From NCBI GenBank assembly GCA_949297205.1, contig CASFSH010000160.1, forward strand, positions 1-6,538: a stretch of 6,538 bases of DNA, written 5' to 3'. The DNA is from an uncultured Bacillota bacterium. Its GTDB lineage: Bacteria > Bacillota > Clostridia > UBA1381. Made by a program: the position numbers and the translations under genes. Position 1 is the first letter of the stretch. Each line of letters begins with the position of its first letter. Under the pieces are notes generated by a model, which was given only the letters and a program-made list of their open reading frames with translations, was not told the origin of the DNA and searched no databases. Below, in pieces: positions 1 to 5,396 of the stretch.

Positions 1-237
1 AATAATAAATGCACTTGTGGTAAGTATTTTATCTGCCAACGGATCCATAAATTTGCCGAAATTGGATATCTGATTGTAATGCCTTGCAATATATCCATCT
101 GCAGCATCTGATATTGACGCAATAATAAATACCGCCAATGCCCACATTCTGCATGTTGTATTGTCAATCAACATCAATACCATAAATACCGGAACCAAAA
201 TAATTCTAAAAATTGTTATCTTATTTGCTGTAGTCAT
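1..237 (-). CDS. pgsA: CDP-diacylglycerol--glycerol-3-phosphate 3-phosphatidyltransferase (partial, C-terminus off window)
   Basis: This is the first 79 residues of a membrane CDP-alcohol phosphatidyltransferase; the rest lies beyond position 1. The translation carries the complete family signature D-x2-DG-x2-AR-x8-G-x3-D-x3-D: D44, D47-G48, A51-R52, G61, D65 and D69. The N-terminus (MTTANKITIFRIILVPVF) has the pattern typical of bacterial PgsA, with a short polar start, an 'ANxIT..R' element and a first hydrophobic helix. PgsA makes phosphatidylglycerol-phosphate from CDP-diacylglycerol and glycerol-3-phosphate, the committed step to phosphatidylglycerol and cardiolipin. The ATG has a GAGAGGA ribosome site 8 nt upstream (246-252). 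It lies 81 nt downstream of the mgtE stop with no visible terminator, so co-transcription is plausible. The subfamily could in principle be another CDP-alcohol transferase, but the N-terminus favours PgsA. Confidence 0.9.
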   Translation of the reverse strand, partial: MTTANKITIFRIILVPVFMVLMLIDNTTCRMWALAVFIIASISDAADGYIARHYNQISNFGKFMDPLADKILTTSAFII

Positions 238-318
238 AAATCTAATCCTCTCTGCCAACCGGCATAATTTTAGTCACCTTATTCTCATTACACGGTAAAA
301 TTTATTCTATAATTCAGT

Positions 319-1698
319 CTAACTTATATGCAGCATTATTGTTGCTATCTTAAAGAAAACCATCAGGGAAATAGCGTCAACTATTGTGGTTATAAACGGG
401 CTTGCCATTACAGCAGGGTCAAACCCGACTCTTTTTGCAAGCATAGGCAAAGTACATCCTATTAATTTTGCAATGATAACTGTACAGATAAGAGTAAGAC
501 AGACAACCAATGCCACTATTACCGGATTCTGACCGGAAGTTATTATATCAGATCTGTCAACAATCATCATTTTTATAAAATTAGCAGCCGCAAGAGTTAT
601 TCCGCAGAATAACGCCACTCTTATCTCTTTCCATATTACCTTAAATATATCTTTCATTTCTACGTCATTAAGGGACATTCCTCTAATAATTGTTACCGAA
701 GACTGTCCACCCGAATTACCGCCGGTATCCATAAGCATAGGAATAAACGAGGTAAGAATAACACATGATGCGAGTGCAGTTTCATACGAACTTATAATCT
801 TACCGGTAAAGGTAGCCGAAATCATAAGAAGTAGCAGCCATGGAATCCTTTTTTTATATGTTTCAAATACTCCTGTCTGCATATATGGTTTATCGTTAGG
901 CATAATAGCCGCCATTTTTTCAATATCTTCGGTATTTTCTTCCTGAATGACATCAATAGCATCATCAACGGTGATTATTCCCACAAGACGTTTTTCATTA
1001 TCTACAACTGGCAATGCCAAAAAATCATACTTATCAAAGTTTTTTGCCGCATCCTCCTGGTCATCAAGAGTATTTACATAAATAACATTGGTTTCCATAA
1101 TGTCTTCAATTATTTCAGACTGTTCTGCCAACAGTAAATCTTTAACCGAAACAAGTCCAAGCAAAACTCTGTTTTCGTCAGTAACATAACAGGTATAAAT
1201 TGTTTCTTTGTCAACTCCCGTTCTCCTGATTCTTGTAAAAGCATCTTCAACCGTCATATTTTTCTTCAAGTCTACAAACTCTATCGTCATAATACTTCCG
1301 GCGCTGTACTTTGGATATTTTAATATTTCATTTATACTTGTTCTTATATTCGGATCTGTATGCCGTAAAATTCTTTTTACCACATTTGCCGGCATTTCTT
1401 CAATAATATCAACAGTATCATCAAGGTATAACTCTTCCAACACTTCCTTCAGTTCAAAATCACTGAATCCCTCTATCAGCAACTCCTGCATTTCCGAATT
1501 AAGTTCCACAAATACCTCTGCAGCCTGTTCTTTACTCAAAAGTCTGAACAAAAGCGGAAGACTTTCCTTAGGCAAATCTTCAAATATAATACCTATATCA
1601 ACTGCTTCCATTCCATCAAAAAGCGTTCTGAGTTCATGATAATTTTTCTTTATTAAAAGTCCGAGAATTTTATCTTTTAATACGTTTAATTCTTCCAT
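319..1698 (-). CDS. mgtE: Magnesium transporter MgtE
   Basis: This is a full-length 459-residue MgtE-family Mg2+ channel/transporter of the cytoplasmic membrane. The order is an MgtE N-terminal helical superhelix domain (about 15-130), two CBS domains (about 138-200 and 202-255), a connecting 'plug' helix (about 256-283), and a five-helix membrane domain (about 284-459). Family hallmarks visible are the TM2 loop P320-MLMDTGGNSGGQS (D324, GGN) and the last-helix stretch ASPFITTIVDA. D441 in that stretch corresponds to the pore Mg2+-binding Asp of characterised MgtE proteins. In the known family, the acidic N and CBS domains bind Mg2+ and close the pore when internal Mg2+ is high. The ATG is preceded by a GGGGAG site (1708-1713) at 9 nt. 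The upstream leader holds a small ORF and a hairpin overlapping that site, listed separately. No frameshift or missing segment is seen. Confidence 0.96.
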   Translation of the reverse strand: MEELNVLKDKILGLLIKKNYHELRTLFDGMEAVDIGIIFEDLPKESLPLLFRLLSKEQAAEVFVELNSEMQELLIEGFSDFELKEVLEELYLDDTVDIIEEMPANVVKRILRHTDPNIRTSINEILKYPKYSAGSIMTIEFVDLKKNMTVEDAFTRIRRTGVDKETIYTCYVTDENRVLLGLVSVKDLLLAEQSEIIEDIMETNVIYVNTLDDQEDAAKNFDKYDFLALPVVDNEKRLVGIITVDDAIDVIQEENTEDIEKMAAIMPNDKPYMQTGVFETYKKRIPWLLLLMISATFTGKIISSYETALASCVILTSFIPMLMDTGGNSGGQSSVTIIRGMSLNDVEMKDIFKVIWKEIRVALFCGITLAAANFIKMMIVDRSDIITSGQNPVIVALVVCLTLICTVIIAKLIGCTLPMLAKRVGFDPAVMASPFITTIVDAISLMVFFKIATIMLHIS

Positions 1699-1709
1699 TT
1701 CTGATCACT

Positions 1710-1743
1710 CCCCGATTATTTTAAATAATTTTCATTATCAGGG
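1710..1743 (-). promoter_or_regulatory. Hairpin sequestering the mgtE ribosome-binding site
   Basis: On the minus strand CCCTGATAAT (1743-1734) can pair with ATAATCGGGG (1719-1710) around a 14-nt A+T-rich loop. Nine of ten positions pair, one as a G-U wobble, with a single A-A mismatch. The 3' arm contains the four G of the mgtE Shine-Dalgarno GGGGAG (1713-1708), so the folded form would hide it. A second arrangement, CTGAT (1741-1737) with ATCAG (1705-1701), would enclose the whole site. A competing upstream partner exists: TCA-T-GGG at 1776-1770, the last codons of the small ORF, can pair with CCCTGA (1743-1738) with one bulged base, which would free the site. The pairing is read directly from the sequence; a regulatory role is inference. 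Confidence 0.4.
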
Positions 1744-1762
1744 CAAATTAGTACATAGAAAA

Positions 1763-1864
1763 TCAAGCTCCCATGAATACAAATACATTGCAGAGCTTAT
1801 TATATTTTCTATTCCATCGCCCGTCAGGTGCTGCACCTGTATTACTGCAATTACCTGTATCCAT
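1763..1864 (-). CDS. Small ORF (33 aa) upstream of mgtE, possible leader peptide
   Basis: The ATG at 1864 opens a 33-codon frame ending in TGA, beginning MDTGNCSNTGAAPDGRW and ending KLCNVFVFMGA. It lies 41 nt after the PBP stop and ends 64 nt before the mgtE ATG. An AAAGGAAG ribosome site sits about 10 nt upstream of the start, which is good spacing for a real start. The peptide has a polar Gly/Asn/Asp front with a repeated DTG/NTG element, a basic middle (R16, R19, K20, K23), Cys at 6 and 25, and a short hydrophobic end (NVFVFM). It has no signal peptide and no full transmembrane span. I do not recognise the family. Its place between two conserved genes, ahead of a hairpin covering the mgtE ribosome site, suggests a regulatory leader peptide or a small MgtE-associated protein. 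It could also be a chance frame. Confidence 0.5.
   Translation of the reverse strand: MDTGNCSNTGAAPDGRWNRKYNKLCNVFVFMGA
1765..1798 (-). repeat. Inverted repeat at the 3' end of the small ORF
   Basis: AAGCTC (1798-1793) and GAGCTT (1770-1765) are perfect six-base complements separated by 22 nt. The stem ends exactly at the small-ORF stop codon (TGA, 1765-1763). No T-run follows that would make it an intrinsic terminator. It overlaps one base of the TCATGGG segment that can pair with the 5' arm of the mgtE hairpin, so the two structures may compete. A functional role is inference. Confidence 0.3.
1825..1839 (-). repeat. CAGGTG-CAG-CACCTG inverted repeat inside the small ORF
   Basis: This is a perfect six-base stem with a three-base loop, lying over codons 9-13 of the small ORF. 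The octamer ATACAGGT occurs twice just here, once at the start of the small ORF and once at this stem, each followed a little later by GCAG. CACCTG therefore has two possible upstream partners of slightly different strength. No T-run follows, so it is not a terminator. It may be part of a folded leader RNA. Confidence 0.3.
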
Positions 1865-1905
1865 AGTTTCTTCACTTCCTTTCAAATTAAACTTATTAAA
1901 TATTT

Positions 1906-4272
1906 TTAATCAAGACTTATTACATTATCACCAACATTTTCATTATCATCTCCCATTGGAATAGTCTGATGAGTATTGTTGTCCGGTTTATTAATATCTT
2001 CTCCGCCGGCATCATCACTATTTCCGTCAACAGGGAGAAAATCACCTGTTTCAACATTTTCTCCCGACGCAGGTCTGTTTTCACTTTCGTTATTTCCCGG
2101 AGATATGCTTGGTGTTTCCTCTGAATTAATTGTTGTGTGTTCACCATTACAGTATTTTTTTGGTTCTGAACCCTTTACAAAATAAGTGTTTATCCCATTA
2201 CAAGATGAAGATGCCAGCAGCCCCGTTGAAGTACATACATATGCCGTTACCATTTCATCGGACGTTCGTATCTCTTCGGATGTAATATTCTCATGTATCG
2301 GCTCCATAACTTTTTGCCATAGTCTTACAGCAATAGTTTCCGATATTCCGGCTTTACTGATAGATGTTTGTGTGTCAAAGCCAAACCATACAGCGCCAAC
2401 ATAATTCGATGTATAGCCAACAAACCACTTATCATAGTTATTATTCGTTGTTCCTGTTTTTCCGTAAGTAGGCGCATTACTTAGTTTTGCACGTTTTCCT
2501 GTACCGTTTGAACCATTCACCACTCCATACAGCATATCTGACATAATATATGCTGTAGAAGATTCTATTACTTTCTCTTTTTCTTTTTCAGGATCATGTT
2601 CCAGCAATACTCTGTTGGCGCTGTCAAGCACTTTAGTATAAGTATAAGCCGGAATATAATATCCGTCATTTGCAAATACCGCATATGCCGATGCCATTTC
2701 TTTTACTGTTACACCTTCTGTCAGACCACCAAGTGCAAGCGGACTCAAATCCTTATCTGCGTCTACTATCGTGGATATATGAAATTTATTCTTTACATAA
2801 TCAAAACTTGTATTAAGTCCTACTTGCTGCAAAACTTTTATTGCAGGAATATTTGAAGATATCTCTACCGCTTTCTTTATTGTCATTGAGCCCTTAAATC
2901 CCGAATATGAATTTTTAGGTTCCCATTCGCCTATTTTTATAGGCTCATCAACAATTTTTGTGGACGGACTTACTATTCCCTTCTCAATTGCAGGTGTATA
3001 AACAGAAAGCGGTTTTATTGATGAACCGGGCTGACGTTTTGTCTGTGTTGCTCTGTTCAGTCCCCGACTGTCTACTTTTTCACCTTTACCTCCCACTATT
3101 CCTTTTATCGCACCGGTTTTAGGATCAATTATAACCATTGCGGACTGCGCATTTTTTGCACCGCCGCTAAAATTCGAACTGTCTTCAAACACCGATTCTA
3201 CTGTATTCTGAACATCATAATCCATGGTTGAATATATCTTCAATCCTCCACCGAATATCAATTGTTTCGCAAAATCTTCAGCATATCCTTTTTCTGTCTG
3301 CAAGTCTCTTATTACTTCATTTATAAGAGTATCTACAAAATATGAGTATATTTTACTTTTGTATGCTTCATGTGTTCCACTCAAACCTATATCTGCCTCT
3401 GATGCTTCATTATACTCCTCTTCGCTTATCTTTCCAAGCTCGTACATCTTTTTCAAAATAACATTTCGTCGCGCTAATGCATTTTCAGGATTGGCTAATG
3501 GATCATAATAAGTCGGTCTGTTTGTTATTCCCACTATTAAAGCTGCTTCACTTAATGTTAAATCAGCTGCACTTTTATCAAAATACATATTTGCAGCTGC
3601 TTCTATACCATATGAATTATTTCCGAAAAATACAATGTTTAAATACATTGTCAGGATTTCATCTTTGGATAATTGTTTTTCCAAAGCTACTGCCCTCATC
3701 ATTTCTTTTATCTTTCTTGCAGGTGTTCTGTCTTTCTCCTGGGTAATATTTTTTATTACTTGCTGAGTTATTGTACTTCCGCCGTAAGTTGCCACACCCA
3801 TACCCAACTTCTCTTTTACATAACCCAAAACCGCACCGGCAGTTCTTTTTAAATCCACTCCGTTATGTTCATAGAATCTTTCATCTTCTATCGACACCAA
3901 CGCAACCTTTGCATATTCTGATATTTCATCCGAATTTACCCATATACAGTTTCCCTCACCAAATAACGTTTCGGCCTCCACTGAATTACCGTTACTATCT
4001 GTATAATAAACAATAGATGACCGTGTCAATGCAAGATTCTGTACATTCATATCTTCAATTTCCTGACTGATTGCCGCGTACATTCCTGCACCTATTCCAA
4101 GACATGCTATCATCACAACAAAAATACAAACAAAAACAGAATATACAATACTTTTGAAAATTCCTTTTTTCTTTTTCTCTGTTTTTGTTTTATTCTTATT
4201 GGTTTTATCTTTATTATTTAAATGTATAATGGAATGAAGACCATTATGCGTCTTCTTTCTGCCTCTCTTCAA
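1906..4272 (-). CDS. Bifunctional class A penicillin-binding protein (glycosyltransferase/transpeptidase)
   Basis: This is a peptidoglycan synthase anchored in the cytoplasmic membrane, polymerising lipid II and cross-linking stem peptides. Numbering is from the TTG start (788 residues). A Lys/Arg-rich cytoplasmic tail (about 1-40) is followed by one membrane anchor (about 41-66). The GT51 glycosyltransferase domain has EDERFYEHNG with catalytic E129, GGSTITQQ at 164-171, RKIKEMM, ILTMYLN and GIEAAANMYF. The penicillin-binding transpeptidase has the SxxK motif S417-SIK420, SSN at 472-474 and KTGT at 605-608. After it come a segment with three Cys (C680, C691, C708) and an acidic Asn/Asp/Glu-rich tail from about 716, with no PASTA repeat. 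An ATG at 4287 would give 793 residues but has a poorly placed ribosome site. The TTG has GGAGGG at 7 nt, so I prefer it. All catalytic motifs are intact. It resembles the PBP1A/PonA group. Confidence 0.95.
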   Translation of the reverse strand: MKRGRKKTHNGLHSIIHLNNKDKTNKNKTKTEKKKKGIFKSIVYSVFVCIFVVMIACLGIGAGMYAAISQEIEDMNVQNLALTRSSIVYYTDSNGNSVEAETLFGEGNCIWVNSDEISEYAKVALVSIEDERFYEHNGVDLKRTAGAVLGYVKEKLGMGVATYGGSTITQQVIKNITQEKDRTPARKIKEMMRAVALEKQLSKDEILTMYLNIVFFGNNSYGIEAAANMYFDKSAADLTLSEAALIVGITNRPTYYDPLANPENALARRNVILKKMYELGKISEEEYNEASEADIGLSGTHEAYKSKIYSYFVDTLINEVIRDLQTEKGYAEDFAKQLIFGGGLKIYSTMDYDVQNTVESVFEDSSNFSGGAKNAQSAMVIIDPKTGAIKGIVGGKGEKVDSRGLNRATQTKRQPGSSIKPLSVYTPAIEKGIVSPSTKIVDEPIKIGEWEPKNSYSGFKGSMTIKKAVEISSNIPAIKVLQQVGLNTSFDYVKNKFHISTIVDADKDLSPLALGGLTEGVTVKEMASAYAVFANDGYYIPAYTYTKVLDSANRVLLEHDPEKEKEKVIESSTAYIMSDMLYGVVNGSNGTGKRAKLSNAPTYGKTGTTNNNYDKWFVGYTSNYVGAVWFGFDTQTSISKAGISETIAVRLWQKVMEPIHENITSEEIRTSDEMVTAYVCTSTGLLASSSCNGINTYFVKGSEPKKYCNGEHTTINSEETPSISPGNNESENRPASGENVETGDFLPVDGNSDDAGGEDINKPDNNTHQTIPMGDDNENVGDNVISLD

Positions 4273-4279
4273 AACATAT

Positions 4280-4285
4280 CCCTCC
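4280..4285 (-). promoter_or_regulatory. Ribosome-binding site deciding a TTG start for the PBP gene
   Basis: GGAGGG on the minus strand lies 7 nt before a TTG codon at 4272-4270. The in-frame ATG at 4287-4285 overlaps this site, and only a GGGGT more than 10 nt away precedes it. The sequence therefore favours translation from TTG, giving the N-terminus Met-KRGRKKTHNGL. Confidence 0.65.
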
Positions 4286-4322
4286 ATACAATTGCTTTTT
4301 ACCCCATAATATCATATTGTAT

Positions 4323-4351
4323 ATTATAATACATTTTACTTTTTAATGCAA
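4323..4351 (-). promoter_or_regulatory. Sigma-A-type promoter for the PBP gene
   Basis: The minus strand reads TTGCAT (4351-4346), a 17-bp spacer, then a perfect TATAAT (4328-4323). Transcription would start near 4316, leaving an untranslated leader of roughly 44 nt before the TTG start. It is the only clear minus-strand promoter I find ahead of the pbp-small ORF-mgtE-pgsA series. The rest of the divergent region to 4507 is extremely A+T-rich with no other obvious structure. Confidence 0.7.
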
Positions 4352-4507
4352 TACTTTTCTTAAATTTTATGCCTAAATTCATTCCAATTCGTTTTATTTA
4401 AATAATATTTTTACTTTTTTATTTATAAATATTTCCATTTAATGTATATTTTTATTTTTTATGTAAATGATTATATATAAAATTATATTATTAAGGATGG
4501 AATAACA

Positions 4508-4906
4508 ATGAAACAAAATAAATTATTTTCTTACATTATTATGAGTCTTATTTGTATTTCTTTTGGGTTTACCGGAGGATATTTTATAGGAAAATATGTG
4601 CCGAATCAAAGTAATGCTTCTTTGCAGACCCAAACACAAACTAAAAATGATACTGAGTACTCTCAACCGGTTATTCAAATTTCTCCTTCTCCCATTCCTT
4701 CTGTTTTTACACATTATTATCTTTTAAAAAATGAAAATGATGTTTTAAAGTTTTATGAAGTAAAGGGAGATGAATATATATTAATTAAAAGTATTAATAT
4801 TAATTCCTCCGTTCTGCCCTCTGAAGACAGAGAAAAGCTTAAAACAGGCATAAAACTATCAGATAAAGAGGAAGGGTTTGCTCTAATTGAAGATTTTTCC
4901 AGTTAA
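4508..4906 (+). CDS. Membrane-anchored protein with BofC-like C-terminal domain
   Basis: This 132-residue protein has a short basic start, one hydrophobic helix (about 7-28, an uncleaved signal anchor or signal peptide without a lipobox Cys), a Gln/Thr/Ser/Pro-rich linker (about 33-65), and a small domain at 69-131. The domain begins HYYLLKNENDVLKFYE and continues through ILIKSININSSVLPSED, REKLKTGI and ALIEDF. That pattern of a short beta meander, 'LP..D...L..GI' and an acidic helix matches my memory of the BofC C-terminal domain found in many clostridial proteins. In Bacillus, BofC is a forespore-secreted inhibitor of SpoIVB in sigma-K checkpoint signalling. Here only the C-terminal domain type is seen, so that role should not be transferred. 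The ATG follows AAGGATGG at good spacing. It is divergent from the PBP gene and lies 131 nt before the groESL CIRCE element, with no clear terminator after it. Confidence 0.75.
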   Translation: MKQNKLFSYIIMSLICISFGFTGGYFIGKYVPNQSNASLQTQTQTKNDTEYSQPVIQISPSPIPSVFTHYYLLKNENDVLKFYEVKGDEYILIKSININSSVLPSEDREKLKTGIKLSDKEEGFALIEDFSS

Positions 4907-5002
4907 ATTCCAATAACAGCCAATAATAAAAGAAAAATGAAGTATTTTAAAGTTTTTTCAATGTATTTTAATTTTACAGTTATTTCCGCTTATATGTAAG
5001 GT

Positions 5003-5030
5003 TTGAAAATATATTAAAAATGACTATAAT
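5003..5030 (+). promoter_or_regulatory. Sigma-A-type promoter of groESL
   Basis: TTGAAA (5003-5008), a 16-bp spacer and a perfect TATAAT (5025-5030) lie directly before the CIRCE operator. The expected start, near 5037, falls at the edge of the operator. This is the usual arrangement for HrcA-repressed heat-shock operons. Confidence 0.88.
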
Positions 5031-5037
5031 ATAATTA

Positions 5038-5064
5038 TTAGCACTCAAGGAAATAGAGTGCTAA
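5038..5064 (+). promoter_or_regulatory. CIRCE operator (HrcA binding site)
   Basis: TTAGCACTC (5038-5046), a 9-nt spacer, then GAGTGCTAA (5056-5064) form a perfect match to the CIRCE consensus. By established knowledge HrcA binds here as a repressor whose activity depends on GroEL, so unfolded-protein load relieves repression. The element overlaps the likely transcription start and lies in the 5' untranslated region, 21 nt before groES. Confidence 0.97.
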
Positions 5065-5085
5065 TAAGAACAGGAGGAATGTTTT

Positions 5086-5370
5086 ATGAATATTAAACCT
5101 TTACAAGACAGAGTTGTTATTAAAATGCTTGAAGCTGAAGAAACAACCAAAAGCGGCATTATTTTGACAAGCGCTGCTCAGGAAAAGCCTCAAGTAGCAG
5201 AAGTTATTGCAATTGGCCCCGGTGGTATGGTTGACGGCAAAGAAGTTATTATGCAGGTTAAAGTCGGCGATAAAGTACTTATTTCTCAATATGCCGGAAC
5301 CAAAGTAAAGCTTGACGGGGAAGAATATACAATATTAAGCCAAAATGATGTTTTGGCTGTGGTAGAATAA
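5086..5370 (+). CDS. groES: Co-chaperonin GroES (Hsp10)
   Basis: This is a full-length 94-residue GroES, the usual size. It starts MNIKPLQDRVVIK, has the mobile-loop segment around EAEETTKSGIILTSAA (16-31) that docks on GroEL, the roof-region GPGG, and the conserved VGDKVLISQYAGTKVKLDGE and DVLAVVE. Seven copies cap the GroEL ring in the cytoplasm and close the folding chamber. The ATG has AGGAGG (5072-5077) at 8 nt. It is the first gene of a CIRCE-controlled operon, 26 nt ahead of groEL. Confidence 0.98.
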   Translation: MNIKPLQDRVVIKMLEAEETTKSGIILTSAAQEKPQVAEVIAIGPGGMVDGKEVIMQVKVGDKVLISQYAGTKVKLDGEEYTILSQNDVLAVVE

Positions 5371-5396
5371 TTTGAACGGAAAGGAACTGATAAATT

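Noticed and set aside
238..318. Terminator between mgtE and pgsA (TGCC-AACC-GGCA palindrome)
   Set aside because: The stem is only four base pairs with no following T-run on the minus strand. No clear pgsA promoter was found either.
1208..1639. Plus-strand 143-residue open frame inside mgtE
   Set aside because: It is antisense to a clearly conserved gene, Ser-rich with no ribosome site, and is a codon shadow. The other open frames opposite the PBP, groES and groEL genes are likewise shadows.
1699..1905. M-box (ykoK) magnesium riboswitch ahead of mgtE
   Set aside because: The position and length would suit one, but the conserved GUUAGGUGAGGCUCC and GCUGCUGCCC-type blocks are absent on the minus strand.
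1865..1917. Separate promoter for the small ORF and mgtE (TTGATT-17-TTAATT overlapping the PBP stop)
   Set aside because: The -10 match is poor, and the start would fall at or past the small-ORF ribosome site.
4451..4479. TTTATT-17-TATATA as promoter of the BofC-like gene
   Set aside because: Spacing is right, but the surrounding DNA is almost pure A+T, so such matches are expected by chance. A sporulation-sigma promoter was also looked for and not found convincingly.
4932..4959. GAAAAA...TTTTTC inverted repeat after the BofC-like gene as a terminator
   Set aside because: The stem is almost only A-T pairs in A+T-rich DNA, with no GC-rich core and no proper T-run after a stable stem.
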